DNA of 64,000 bases from CAMLFJ01 sp040902305 (GTDB lineage Bacteria; Methylomirabilota; Methylomirabilia; Rokubacteriales; CSP1-6), in assembly GCA_040902305.1 (NCBI GenBank), contig JBBDXN010000155.1, positions 1 to 64,000 on the forward strand, in the 5' to 3' direction. Under the pieces are notes generated by a model. The model saw only the letters and a program-made list of their open reading frames with translations. It searched no databases and was not told where the DNA came from. Positions 37,614 to 47,471 of the stretch are shown one piece after another. A program made the position numbers and the translations under genes. Position 1 is the first letter of the stretch; each line of letters starts with the position of its first letter.

Positions 37614-37688
37614 TGGAGCGGGAAACGGGATTCGAACCCGCGACCCCAACCTTGGCAAGGTTGTGCTCTACCACTGAGCTATTCCCGC
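37614..37688 (-). tRNA. tRNA-Gly (GCC)
   Basis: The minus strand begins GCGGGAATAGCTCAGTGGTA and has anticodon loop TTGCCAA (anticodon GCC), T-loop TTCGAAT and an encoded CCA. It is the first of three tRNAs transcribed Gly-Cys-Leu. Confidence 0.97.
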
Positions 37689-37717
37689 GAAATACCCCTG
37701 TCACAGAACCGCGTCGA

Positions 37718-37746
37718 ATTTTAACAAACGCCTTGAGTGGTGTCAA
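37718..37746 (-). promoter_or_regulatory. Near-consensus sigma-70 promoter of the tRNA cluster
   Basis: TTGACA (37746-37741) and TAAAAT (37723-37718) on the minus strand are spaced by exactly 17 nt, about 30 nt upstream of tRNA-Gly. The -35 box includes the TGA stop codon of galT. Confidence 0.85.
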
Positions 37747-38756
37747 TTTACGGCCGTTCCGGGGGTCTCACCCCGCAGATATTTCGCAGCCTCCTCCGGC
37801 GGGGTCGGATTGATGAAAAATCCGGTTCCCCACTCGAATCCGGCCACCCGGGTCAGCTTCGGGATGATCTCCAGGTGCCAGTGGAAGTGGTCGAGCGCCG
37901 GGGCCCGGAGGGGCGCGCTGTGGAGCATGAGGTTGTACGGGGGGTCGTCGAGGAACCGCCCCATTCGCCGGAGCACCTGCCCGACCGCGGCGGCCAGCCC
38001 GGCGAAGTCGGCGGGCGGCGTATCTTCGTAACGCGACCGGTGTGCCGCGGGCAGGATCCAGGTCTCGAACGGAAACCGGGGTGCGAACGGGGCCAGCGCC
38101 ACGAAGCCGCCCTCATCGAGGATGATCCGCCCTCCCCCCTGCCGCTCCTGGCGAATGATGTCGCACCAGATACAGCGCTGCTTGATCCGCAGGTGCTGGA
38201 GCGCCCCCGCCAGCTCCTCCTCCACCATGCTGGGCACGACCGGCGTGGCGATGAGCTGGGAGTGGGTGTGCTCGAGGGAGGCGCCGGCCGGGTCGCCGTG
38301 ATTCTTGAATACCATCACGTATTCCAGCCGCGGGTCCTTGGCCAGATCCACGATCCGGTCCCGGTAGGCGCGGAACACCTCGGCCAGGTGCGGGGCGGGC
38401 AGGCGCTCGATGACCGCATCGTGATCGGGCGACTCGATCACCACCTCGTGCGCGCCCACGCCGTTCATCCGGTCGTAGAGGCCTTCCCCCGCCGACTCCA
38501 GCTCTCCCTCGATGCGCAGCGCCGGAAACTTGTTGGGCACCACGCGCAGGAGCCAGCCCGGCGCATTGGGCTCGCCCTGGCCTGGACGCAGCGCCCAGAC
38601 TTCCTCGGGGGTGCGGTGCTCCTGGCCGCCGCAGAACACGCAGGGGCCGCCCCTGCGCTGGCGCGCGACCGCGGGAAAGTCGGACGGCCGCCGGGCGCGC
38701 TCGGTGGCGATGATCACCCAGCGGCCCACGATGGGATCCCGGCGCAGCTCAGGCAC
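37743..38756 (-). CDS. galT: Galactose-1-phosphate uridylyltransferase
   Basis: The 337-residue protein has the HIT-superfamily GalT layout: zinc cysteines in CVFCGG, NKFPAL, the motif LEHTHSQLIATP, and the second half with CIWCDI and HFHWHLEIIPKL. In E. coli GalT the catalytic histidine sits in an HPH motif, whereas here the corresponding region is HFHWH, as in the broader GalT/ApA-transferase group. It swaps UDP between glucose-1-phosphate and galactose-1-phosphate, but the substrate range is uncertain. Start GTG 38756 overlaps the gpsA stop by 8 nt. Its stop codon is part of the tRNA promoter. Confidence 0.88.
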   Translation of the reverse strand: MPELRRDPIVGRWVIIATERARRPSDFPAVARQRRGGPCVFCGGQEHRTPEEVWALRPGQGEPNAPGWLLRVVPNKFPALRIEGELESAGEGLYDRMNGVGAHEVVIESPDHDAVIERLPAPHLAEVFRAYRDRIVDLAKDPRLEYVMVFKNHGDPAGASLEHTHSQLIATPVVPSMVEEELAGALQHLRIKQRCIWCDIIRQERQGGGRIILDEGGFVALAPFAPRFPFETWILPAAHRSRYEDTPPADFAGLAAAVGQVLRRMGRFLDDPPYNLMLHSAPLRAPALDHFHWHLEIIPKLTRVAGFEWGTGFFINPTPPEEAAKYLRGETPGTAVN

Positions 38757-39792
38757 GCGACACCCCCTCCTCCTCCGGGCGTGGCTCGCGGGCCAGCAGC
38801 GAGGCCAGCGACTCCGCCGCCGGCTTGCCCTCGAAGAGCACGGCGGCCACTTCTTCGCAGATCGGCATGGTCACGCCCCGCTCTCGCGCCATCCGCAGCA
38901 CGGAGGACACGGTGCGCACGCCCTCCGCCACCATCGGCGTTGCCGCCTCCACGTCACCCAGTTGCCGCCCGCGCGCGATCTCGCCGCCGAGCGCGCGGTT
39001 CCGGCTCTGCGCACCCGTGCAGGTCAGGACCAGGTCGCCCAGCCCGGCGAGCCCCGCGAAGGTGGCGGGCTGCGCCCCGGCGGCGGTACCGAGCCGCACG
39101 ATCTCGGCCAGGCCCCGCGTGATCAGGGCCGCCCGCGCGTTCTCGCCCAGCCCGAGTCCGTCCACCAGCCCGGTCGCGATCGCCATCACGTTCTTCAAGG
39201 CCCCGCCCAGCTCGACCCCCACCACGTCGCGATTCGTGTACAGCCGCAACGCGGGCCCGGCCAGGCGTCGCTGGAGATCGGCCGCGACCTCCTCGTCGGC
39301 CGAGGCGATCACCAGGGCGGTCGGCCGGCCCTGCGCGACCTCGCGCGCGAACGACGGACCGGAGAGCACCGCCACCGGCCGGCCGGGCAACCGCCGGGCC
39401 AGCACCTCCGACATGCGGAGCCCCTGCCGAGGCTCGAGCCCCTTCGTCGCCGACACCAGGACCGCGCCGCCCGGCACGCGGTCGCCCACCGAGGCGAGCA
39501 CCGAGTCGACGAAGTGCGACGGCACCGCCACCAGCACCGTGCCGGTGTCCGCGAGGGCCTCCGCCGCGTTCGCGGTCACCCGCACGCCGTCCGGCAGCGC
39601 CACGCCGGGAAGATAGCGCGGGTTCTCCCGCCCGGCGCCCATGGACGCGGCGAGCCCGGCATCGCGCGCCCAGAGCCGCACCGGGACACCTCCGCGGCCG
39701 AGGTGCATCGCGAGCGCGGTGCCCCAGCTCCCGGCGCCGAGCACCGCCACCGGGGCGCGCCCGGCATCGCGCGGGTTCGCGGGACGGCTCAC
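38749..39792 (-). CDS. gpsA: Glycerol-3-phosphate dehydrogenase (NAD(P)+)
   Basis: The 347-residue protein has the dinucleotide motif VAVLGAGSWGTALAMHL, then VSATKGLEP, VLSGPSFAREVAQG, the catalytic-lysine region VGVELGGALKNVMAIATG and GLAGLGDLVLTCTG. It makes sn-glycerol-3-phosphate for phospholipids, which PlsY (next gene) acylates. GTG 39792 overlaps the plsY stop (GTGA). The gene sits in a pgsA-plsY-gpsA phospholipid unit. Confidence 0.95.
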   Translation of the reverse strand: MSRPANPRDAGRAPVAVLGAGSWGTALAMHLGRGGVPVRLWARDAGLAASMGAGRENPRYLPGVALPDGVRVTANAAEALADTGTVLVAVPSHFVDSVLASVGDRVPGGAVLVSATKGLEPRQGLRMSEVLARRLPGRPVAVLSGPSFAREVAQGRPTALVIASADEEVAADLQRRLAGPALRLYTNRDVVGVELGGALKNVMAIATGLVDGLGLGENARAALITRGLAEIVRLGTAAGAQPATFAGLAGLGDLVLTCTGAQSRNRALGGEIARGRQLGDVEAATPMVAEGVRTVSSVLRMARERGVTMPICEEVAAVLFEGKPAAESLASLLAREPRPEEEGVSRA

Positions 39793-40391
39793 GCGGCCCG
39801 GGTGCGATCGCCGAGCCGGCGCTCGGTGCCGCTGGCCAGGCGCGCCATGTTCTCCCGGTGCCGCCACGCGATGATGAGCGCGGCCGCCGCCGCCGCGACG
39901 ACCGAGTGGAGCGGATAGCCGAGCAACAGCGCCCCCACCGGGAGGCCGAGGCAGGCGACGACCGACGCCATCGAGATGTAGCGCGAGACCGCGGTCACGG
40001 CCAGCCAGAGCAGCGCGGCGGGGGCCACCGCCCACGGGATGAGCGCGAGGAAGGCGCCGAGGCCGGTGGCCACGCCCTTACCGCCCCGGAAGCCGAGGAA
40101 GACCGGCCAGCAGTTGCCGACGATGGCGGCCACCGCGCCTCCCGCCGCGGCCCACGCCTCCGGTCCAATGGCGCGCGCGGCCCGCACCGCCACGTAACCC
40201 TTGACGATGTCCCCCATCAGCGTGAACACCGCCGGGCCGGTGCCGAGCGTGCGCAGGATGTTGGTGGCGCCGATATTGCCGCTGCCCGCGCGGCGGATGT
40301 CGGTCCCGCCCGCGGCGCGCGCCACCAGGAAGCCGACCGGGATCGCGCCGATCAGGTAGGCGGCCAGCAGCCCGAGCGCGCTCAGGGCCAA
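39789..40391 (-). CDS. plsY: Glycerol-3-phosphate acyltransferase PlsY
   Basis: This 200-residue polytopic membrane protein has the three PlsY cytoplasmic motifs: SGNIGATNILRTLG, the GFRGGKGVATGLG phosphate loop and the HRENMARL end. It transfers the acyl group of acyl-phosphate to glycerol-3-phosphate. TTG 40391 is taken as start and gives MALSALGLLAAYLIGAIPVG; it overlaps the pgsA stop by 10 nt. A CTG at 40385 is an alternative. Confidence 0.93.
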   Translation of the reverse strand: MALSALGLLAAYLIGAIPVGFLVARAAGGTDIRRAGSGNIGATNILRTLGTGPAVFTLMGDIVKGYVAVRAARAIGPEAWAAAGGAVAAIVGNCWPVFLGFRGGKGVATGLGAFLALIPWAVAPAALLWLAVTAVSRYISMASVVACLGLPVGALLLGYPLHSVVAAAAAALIIAWRHRENMARLASGTERRLGDRTRAA

Positions 40392-40957
40392 CGCTCGCGG
40401 TCCCGCACGAGGTCCTTCGGGTTGGTGTGGAGAAAGAAGCGGTAGAAGTAGTCGGCCCCCGATACGGCGGTGAGGGCCAGCGCGATCCAGAGGGCGGTGC
40501 GCGACACCAGGTGGAAGAGGGCCAGCTCCGGCGAAACCCCTTTCTCGAGAATGAGCAGGGTGAGCGCGACGTACTGGGACACCGTCTTGGCCTTCCCGAG
40601 CGAGGAAGCCGGCACCACCGCTCCCATGGAGAGCGCGACTCCCCGGAGCCCGGTCACCGCTATCTCGCGGCCGATGATCACCACCGCCATCCACGCCGAG
40701 ATCATGTCCACGTGGACGAGCGACACCAGCGCCGCGGCCACCAGGAGCTTGTCGGCCACCGGGTCGAGCAGCGTGCCGAGCTTGGTCACCTGGTTCCAGC
40801 GCCGGGCCATCCGGCCGTCGAGCCAGTCCGTGATCGACGCGGTCACGAAGATGACCGCGGCGATCAGCACGCTCACGCGCGAGGACGAGATGAGGAAGAC
40901 CATGATCGGCGGCACCAGCACGATGCGGAACAGGGTCAGGGCGATCGGGAGGTTCAC
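40382..40957 (-). CDS. pgsA: CDP-diacylglycerol-glycerol-3-phosphate 3-phosphatidyltransferase
   Basis: The 191-residue membrane protein carries the CDP-alcohol phosphatidyltransferase motif (D-WLDG-RMARRWNQVTKLG-TLLD-PVAD) with the four metal-binding aspartates. It makes phosphatidylglycerophosphate. It is flanked by comB (GTGA overlap) and plsY, forming a phospholipid synthesis block. Confidence 0.94.
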   Translation of the reverse strand: MNLPIALTLFRIVLVPPIMVFLISSSRVSVLIAAVIFVTASITDWLDGRMARRWNQVTKLGTLLDPVADKLLVAAALVSLVHVDMISAWMAVVIIGREIAVTGLRGVALSMGAVVPASSLGKAKTVSQYVALTLLILEKGVSPELALFHLVSRTALWIALALTAVSGADYFYRFFLHTNPKDLVRDRERWP

Positions 40958-41691
40958 GCGCCGGCCTCCGCGGATCGCCGCGGCTCGAACCCGCCCGCCG
41001 CGAATACCGGGACGACGCGGCTCGTGTCGGCGCGCAGGCAGCACGCCACGTCGGCGCCGCGCCCCAGGCGTCGGAGCTTGCGGGCCCAGGAGGAGTCCTC
41101 CGCGATCCGCCCGAGCTGCGGACCGTAGTGCCGGGCCAGGCCCAGCGCGGCCGCCGCGCCTCCCCAGAGCGTCGTTCCGGGAGCGGCCTCGGCGAGGCGG
41201 GCGACCAGCAGCCCCGCGCAGACCGCGTCTTCCAGGGAGAACGCCCCGTTGTCGCCCGCGCACAGGATCGAGACGTCGCGCCCCTCGCCGAGCGCCCAGC
41301 CGGCCGCCGCGGTCACGTTCGTGAGCGCGGCGAGCCCCGCCGACGTGGCCGCCGACGCGGTCAGCATCGCGGCGGTGCCGTTGGTGGTGGTAAGGACCAC
41401 GGTGCGCCCGGCGACCCGCTCCCGCGTGAAGTCGTCCGGGGAGTTGCCGAGGTGGAATCCCGCGATGGCCTCCCCGCCCCGCTCGCCGGCCAGGATCGTA
41501 TCCGCGCCGTCGCGGGCCGCCCGCGATTCGGCGGCGGCCTGGTCCGGAACCGGCACGACGCGGCGGCAGCCCGCCTCGCACGCGGCGACCGCCGCGGTGG
41601 TGGCCCGCAGCACGTCCACCGCCAGCGCGGTGCGGCCGGCGAGGGGCAGGTCGGCGAAGTCGGCGGGGGTCAGCGCCACGTGCAGCCGCAT
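40954..41691 (-). CDS. comB: ComB family 2-phosphosulfolactate phosphatase-like protein
   Basis: The 245-residue protein resembles ComB: ALAVDVLRATTAAVAACEAG near the start, then LAGERGGEAIAGFHLGNSP, VLTTTNGTAAML and the C-terminal CLRADTSRVVPVF. ComB hydrolyses 2-phosphosulfolactate in coenzyme M synthesis in archaea, and bacterial homologues may act on other substrates. No other sulfolactate or coenzyme M genes are present, so the substrate here is uncertain. It lies between argG and pgsA. Confidence 0.87.
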   Translation of the reverse strand: MRLHVALTPADFADLPLAGRTALAVDVLRATTAAVAACEAGCRRVVPVPDQAAAESRAARDGADTILAGERGGEAIAGFHLGNSPDDFTRERVAGRTVVLTTTNGTAAMLTASAATSAGLAALTNVTAAAGWALGEGRDVSILCAGDNGAFSLEDAVCAGLLVARLAEAAPGTTLWGGAAAALGLARHYGPQLGRIAEDSSWARKLRRLGRGADVACCLRADTSRVVPVFAAGGFEPRRSAEAGA

Positions 41692-41710
41692 CTCCGGGTG
41701 GGCCGGCCGC

Positions 41711-42919
<1,209 letters not shown>

Positions 42920-42921
42920 GG

Positions 42922-43833
42922 CTAGGCCCCACCGAGCAGGTTGAGAATGATGGCCTTCTGCGCGTGCAGACGGTTCTCGGCCTGATCCAGGATCAGGCTC
43001 CGCGGCCCGTCGAGCACCGCGTCGGTGATCTCCTCGCCGCGGTGCGCGGGCAGACAGTGCATGACGAGCGCGTCGCCACGCGCGAAGTTCAGGAGGCGGT
43101 CGTTGACCTGGTAGCGCTGAAAGGCCTCCAGGCGCTCCTCGCGGTCGCCCTCCTGGCCCATGCTGATCCAGGTGTCGGTGTAGACCACGTCGGCGGCCTC
43201 CAGCGCGTCGCGCGCCTCCGTGGTCACCTGGACGCGCCCGCCCAGGGCGCGGCAGGCCTCCAGCACGGTGGGGTCCGGCTCGTAGCCGGGCGGACACGCC
43301 ACCACCGCCGCGGTGCCGAGCATGGAACCCAGCAGCAAGAGCGAGTTGCAGACGTTGTTGCCGTCGCCGACCCAGGCCAGCCGCAGCTTCGCCAGATCGA
43401 GCCCCCGCTCCCAGAGCGTGAAGAAGTCCGCCATGGCCTGGCACGGGTGCTCGAGATCCGACAGCCCGTTGATCACCGGGATCGAGGCGTTCGCCGCAAG
43501 CTGCTCGAGGGTCCGGTGCGAGAAGACCCGGGCCGCCACCACGTCCACCCAGCGCGAGAGATTGCGGGCGACGTCCGGCACCGACTCGCGCTTGCCCATC
43601 CCGATCTCCTGGGCCGCGAGGTACACCGCGGCCCCGCCCAGCTGCACCATCGCGACCTCGAACGTCACCCGCGTCCGCAGCGAAGGCTTCTCGAAGATCA
43701 GGGCCATCGTGCGCCCGGGCAGCGGAGTGGTCCGGTCGCGGGCCTTCTGCTTCGCCTTCAGCTCGGCCATGAGGACGAAGAGCCGCGGGAGATCTTCCCG
43801 GGCCAGGTCACGGATGGACAGGAAGTGGTTCAC
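42922..43833 (-). CDS. argF: Ornithine carbamoyltransferase
   Basis: The 303-residue protein has the carbamoyl-phosphate site FEKPSLRTRVTFE, the HPCQAMAD motif and the ornithine site HCLPAHRGEEIT. SLRTR replaces the common STRTR, a known variation. It converts ornithine to citrulline. GTG 43833 overlaps the argD stop codon. Confidence 0.97.
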   Translation of the reverse strand: MNHFLSIRDLAREDLPRLFVLMAELKAKQKARDRTTPLPGRTMALIFEKPSLRTRVTFEVAMVQLGGAAVYLAAQEIGMGKRESVPDVARNLSRWVDVVAARVFSHRTLEQLAANASIPVINGLSDLEHPCQAMADFFTLWERGLDLAKLRLAWVGDGNNVCNSLLLLGSMLGTAAVVACPPGYEPDPTVLEACRALGGRVQVTTEARDALEAADVVYTDTWISMGQEGDREERLEAFQRYQVNDRLLNFARGDALVMHCLPAHRGEEITDAVLDGPRSLILDQAENRLHAQKAIILNLLGGA

Positions 43834-45032
43834 TTCCCGATGCCGGTCAGCGCCTGATCGATGATCTCGACCGCCCGGCGCACCGACACCTCGTCCACGA
43901 TGAGGGGCGGCGCCAGCCGCAACGTATTGTCGCCCGCGGTGAGCACCAGCAGGCCGCGCTCCCGGCAGGCCGTCACCATGTCACCCACCGGCGGCACCAG
44001 GTCCATGCCGACCAGGAGGCCGCGGCCCCGCACCGCGGTGGCCGCCTTCGGATGGCGGCCACGCAGCGCCTCGAGCTGGTCGCGGAGCAGCCGGCCGATG
44101 GTGGCCGCGCGCTCGGGCAGCCGCTCCTCCATCAAGGTGGTGAAGACGGTCAGGCCCACCGCGGTGGCGAACGGATTGCCGCCGAAGGTCGAGCCGTGAG
44201 TACCCGGCGTGAAGGCGGACGCCACGCTCTCCGTGGCCAGGGTGGCCCCGATCGGCACGCCGTTGGCGAGGGCCTTGGCCAGGGTCATGATGTCGGGCTC
44301 GATCCCCGAGTGCTCGTACCCCCAGAGCCGGCCGGTGCGCCCCATGCCGGTCTGGATCTCGTCCAGCACCAGCAGGATCCCCGCCTCGTCGCAGAGCTTG
44401 CGCAGCCCGGGGAGGTAGCCGTCGTCCGGGATATTGATGCCGCCCTCGCCCTGGATGGGCTCGACCATGACCGCGGCGGTGTGGCTGTCGATCGCACGCT
44501 CTACCGCGCGCAAATCGTTGAACGGCACGTACTTGAACCCGCCGGGCAGCGGCTCGAAGCCGTGGTGGTACTTCTCCTGGGCGGTGGCGGTCACGGTCGC
44601 GAGGGTGCGGCCATGGAAGCCGCCCCGCATCGTGATGATGTCCCCGCGGTCGCTGGCCCCGTGCTCCTTGGCCCACTTGCGCGCGAGTTTGATCGCGCTC
44701 TCGTTGGCCTCCGCGCCCGAGTTGGAGAAGAACACGCGGTCGGCGAACGAGTAGTCGCACAGCAGCTTGGCGAGCTGGGTCTGCTGCGGGATGTAGAAGA
44801 GGTTGGACACGTGGAGCAGCGTGGCCGCCTGCTCGCGCATGGTCCCCACCACCTTGGGATGAGAGTGTCCCAGTGCGGTCACCGCGATGCCGCCGGTGAA
44901 GTCGAGGTACTCCTTGCCGTCGCTATCCCACACCCGCACCCCGTCGCCTCTCACCAGCGCGACCGGGTTGCGCTTCGCGGTGGTCATCAGGTGCTTGTCC
45001 GCCCACTCGATGAGCGTCTTCGTGTCGGTCAT
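43830..45032 (-). CDS. argD: Acetylornithine aminotransferase
   Basis: The 400-residue class III PLP enzyme has LVLDEIQTGMGRTGRLWGYE, with the PLP lysine expected in IMTLAKALANGVPIGA, and GTHGSTFGGNPFATAVG. FFSNSGAEANESAIKLARKW is also typical. It transaminates N-acetylglutamate semialdehyde. Between argD and argB lies a 196-bp repeat-rich gap, in contrast to the tight argD-argF-argG spacing. Confidence 0.96.
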   Translation of the reverse strand: MTDTKTLIEWADKHLMTTAKRNPVALVRGDGVRVWDSDGKEYLDFTGGIAVTALGHSHPKVVGTMREQAATLLHVSNLFYIPQQTQLAKLLCDYSFADRVFFSNSGAEANESAIKLARKWAKEHGASDRGDIITMRGGFHGRTLATVTATAQEKYHHGFEPLPGGFKYVPFNDLRAVERAIDSHTAAVMVEPIQGEGGINIPDDGYLPGLRKLCDEAGILLVLDEIQTGMGRTGRLWGYEHSGIEPDIMTLAKALANGVPIGATLATESVASAFTPGTHGSTFGGNPFATAVGLTVFTTLMEERLPERAATIGRLLRDQLEALRGRHPKAATAVRGRGLLVGMDLVPPVGDMVTACRERGLLVLTAGDNTLRLAPPLIVDEVSVRRAVEIIDQALTGIGK

Positions 45033-45041
45033 GTCTCCCTC

Positions 45042-45222
45042 ATTCGCTCGGCTCGATTCCTCATATTCGCTCGGCTCGCCTTCGGCTCACCTCGCCCGGC
45101 CACGGCTCACCTCGCCCGGCCACGGCTCACCTCGCCCGGCCACGGGCCTCGACCCGCTGTATCCCTAACGTGAGCGCCTCGCCACCGTGGCCCCTCTTTG
45201 ATCCGTTCGGCTCGCCTTCGGC
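45042..45222. repeat. Repeat cluster between argB and argD, including 20-bp triple tandem
   Basis: A full copy of the dispersed repeat (TATTCGCTCGGCTCGCCTTC and on to 45096) is at 45064-45096. It runs into three identical 20-bp units CGGCTCACCTCGCCCGGCCA at 45083-45102, 45103-45122 and 45123-45142. Partial copies lie at 45042-45055 and 45206-45222. No spacer-repeat pattern of a CRISPR type is present. Confidence 0.88.
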
Positions 45223-45228
45223 GGCGCC

Positions 45229-46116
45229 TCACAAGACTATCTCGGTGCCGATACCCTCTTTGGTGAGGACCTCCAGGAGGATCGCGTGGGGTACGCGGCC
45301 GTCGATGATATGCGCCTTCTGGGCGCCGCCGGTGAGGGCCCGCAGCGAGGACTCCACCTTGGGCAACATACCCCCGTCGATCACCCCCGCCTTGATCAGC
45401 CGCTCCGCGTCGCGCTTGGTGAGCGTCGAGACCAGGCGGCCGTCCTCGCCGTTGATGCCGGTCACGTCGGTGAGATGGATCAGCTTCTCCGCGGCCAGGG
45501 CCGCGGCCACGTCGCCCGCCACCAGGTCCGCGTTGATGTTGTAGGTCTCGCCCCCCACCCCCACCCCGACCGGCGCGATCACCGGGATGAACCCGCTCTC
45601 CTCGAGGAGCCGGATCGGCTCCGGATTGACCGCCTCCACCTCGCCCACCAGGCCGATGTCCACCATGCTCCCGTCGGGCATCCGGTGCAGGCGCTTGCGG
45701 GCGCGCAGCAGGGTGGCGTCCTTGCCCGAGAGCCCCACCGCGCGGCCCCCGTGGAGGTTGATGAGGCCCACGATCTCCTTGTTGATCTTGCCGACCAGGA
45801 CCATCTCGACGATCTGCACGGTCTCCTCATCGGTGACCCGCATCCCACCCACGAACGTGGAGTCCTTGCCGAGCCGCTTCATCAGCGCGCCGATCTGCGG
45901 CCCGCCGCCGTGGACGATGACCGGCCGGATGCCGACCAGCCGCAGGAGCAGCACGTCCTTGGCGAACTGCTCCTTGAGATCGGCCTGGTCCATGGCGGCG
46001 CCCCCGTACTTGATCACGAGGGTCTTGCCCTGGAAGGCGCGGATATAGGGCAGCGCCTCGATGAGCAGCTCGGCGCGCTGAACCAGCTCCGGGATCGGCA
46101 TGATGCGCTCGTCCAC
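45229..46116 (-). CDS. argB: Acetylglutamate kinase
   Basis: The 295-residue protein has the amino-acid-kinase motifs VIKYGGAAMDQADLKEQFA, VIVHGGGPQIGALMKRLG and GETYNINADLVAGDVAAAL. It phosphorylates N-acetylglutamate in arginine synthesis. GTG 46116 follows the hslU stop by 2 nt, but in-frame ATG 46101 has a better ribosome-binding site and gives a typical N-terminus (MPIPELVQRAELL), so the true start may be 46101. Confidence 0.95.
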   Translation of the reverse strand: MDERIMPIPELVQRAELLIEALPYIRAFQGKTLVIKYGGAAMDQADLKEQFAKDVLLLRLVGIRPVIVHGGGPQIGALMKRLGKDSTFVGGMRVTDEETVQIVEMVLVGKINKEIVGLINLHGGRAVGLSGKDATLLRARKRLHRMPDGSMVDIGLVGEVEAVNPEPIRLLEESGFIPVIAPVGVGVGGETYNINADLVAGDVAAALAAEKLIHLTDVTGINGEDGRLVSTLTKRDAERLIKAGVIDGGMLPKVESSLRALTGGAQKAHIIDGRVPHAILLEVLTKEGIGTEIVL

Positions 46117-46118
46117 CT

Positions 46119-47471
46119 CTATAAGATGTAGCGGGAGAGATCCTCGTCCTTCGCCACGTCGGCCAGGTGCGCGTGCACGTACTCCGCGTCGATCACGAGC
46201 TCCTGCCCCACCATGTTCGGGGCGTCGAAGGAGACGTCCTCCAGCAGCCGTTCCATCACCGTGTACAGCCGCCGGGCGCCGATGTTCTCGGCCCGCTGGT
46301 TCACCATGAACGCGATCTCCGCGATGGCCTCCACCGCGTCGGCGGAGAAGTGCAGCGCGACCCCTTCCGTCCTCAGCAGCTCAACGTACTGCCGGATCAG
46401 GGCGTTCTGAGGTTCGCTCAGAATGCGGACAAAATCCGGCCGCGTCAAGGGCTCCAGCTCGACCCGGATCGGGAAGCGGCCCTGCAGCTCCGGGATCAGG
46501 TCGGCGGGCTTGGCCACGTGGAAGGCGCCCGCCGCGATGAACAGGATGTGGTCGGTCCGGACCATCCCATACTTGGTGGTGACGGTTGAGCCTTCGACGA
46601 TCGGCAGGAGGTCCCGCTGCACGCCTTCCCGGGAGACGTCGGGCCCGCGGCCGCCTTCCCGGCCCGCGACCTTGTCCAGCTCGTCCAGGAAGATGATGCC
46701 GGAGTCCTCCACCCGGCGGATGGCCTGACCGACCGCCTCGTCCACGTCCACCAGCTTCTGGGCCTCCTCCTGGGCCAGGAGACGGCGGGCCTCGCCCACC
46801 TTGACCCTCCGCCGCCGCGTGCGCCCGGGCATGAGGTTCGAGAGCATGTCCTTCAGGTTGATCCCGATCTCCTCCATTCCCTGGCCCGGCATGAGCTCCA
46901 GCATGGGACCGGCCTGCTGCACGTCCATCTCGATGAGGCGGTCATCGAGCTTCCCGGTGCGGAGCTGGGCGCGGAGCTTGTCCCGCGTGGCGTCGCGGGA
47001 GGCGTCGGGCGACACCTCCTCGAGCGTGCCGCTCACGAAGGCCTCGCCGGGGCGCCGGGGCAGCAGCAGGTCCAGCAGCCGATCTTCCGCCAGCCCTTCC
47101 GCCCGCTCCCGCACCGCCGCCGCCATCTCCGCCTTGACCATGTTCACGCCCAGGTCGGTCAGGTCGCGGATCATGGACTCCACGTCCCGCCCCACATAGC
47201 CGACCTCGGTGTACTTGGACGCCTCCACCTTGAGGAACGGGGCCTGGGCGAGCTTGGCGAGGCGCCGGGCGATCTCGGTCTTCCCGACTCCGGTGGGCCC
47301 GATCATGATGATGTTCTTGGGGGCGACCTCGTCCCTCAGTTCCGCGGGCAGGTTCTGCCGCCGCCACCGGTTGCGCAACGCGATGGCCACCGCCCGCTTG
47401 GCCTTGTGCTGGCCGACGATGTACCGGTCGAGCTCGGAGGTGATCTGAGCCGGAGTCAGGCCGGTCATCAC
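46119..47471 (-). CDS. hslU: ATP-dependent protease ATPase subunit HslU
   Basis: The 450-residue AAA+ unfoldase has Walker A IMIGPTGVGKTEIARRLAK, Walker B GIIFLDELDKVAGRE, the pore-loop/I-domain segment and the GARRLYTVMERLLEDVSF sensor-2 region, ending in the conserved LSRYIL that docks into HslV. GTG 47471 and ATG 47468 are adjacent starts, both overlapping the hslV stop. It forms the ClpYQ protease with HslV. Confidence 0.97.
   Translation of the reverse strand: MMTGLTPAQITSELDRYIVGQHKAKRAVAIALRNRWRRQNLPAELRDEVAPKNIIMIGPTGVGKTEIARRLAKLAQAPFLKVEASKYTEVGYVGRDVESMIRDLTDLGVNMVKAEMAAAVRERAEGLAEDRLLDLLLPRRPGEAFVSGTLEEVSPDASRDATRDKLRAQLRTGKLDDRLIEMDVQQAGPMLELMPGQGMEEIGINLKDMLSNLMPGRTRRRRVKVGEARRLLAQEEAQKLVDVDEAVGQAIRRVEDSGIIFLDELDKVAGREGGRGPDVSREGVQRDLLPIVEGSTVTTKYGMVRTDHILFIAAGAFHVAKPADLIPELQGRFPIRVELEPLTRPDFVRILSEPQNALIRQYVELLRTEGVALHFSADAVEAIAEIAFMVNQRAENIGARRLYTVMERLLEDVSFDAPNMVGQELVIDAEYVHAHLADVAKDEDLSRYIL

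Noticed and set aside
37401..37688. tRNA cluster as an integration site
   Set aside because: No integrase, no direct repeat of a tRNA 3' end and no foreign-looking genes are seen next to it.
40954..41691. Coenzyme M biosynthesis locus based on the ComB-like gene
   Set aside because: No other genes of that pathway are present, and ComB-like proteins are widespread in bacteria without it.
45083..45142. CRISPR-like array of three 20-bp repeats
   Set aside because: The copies are directly adjacent with no spacers, and no cas genes are present.
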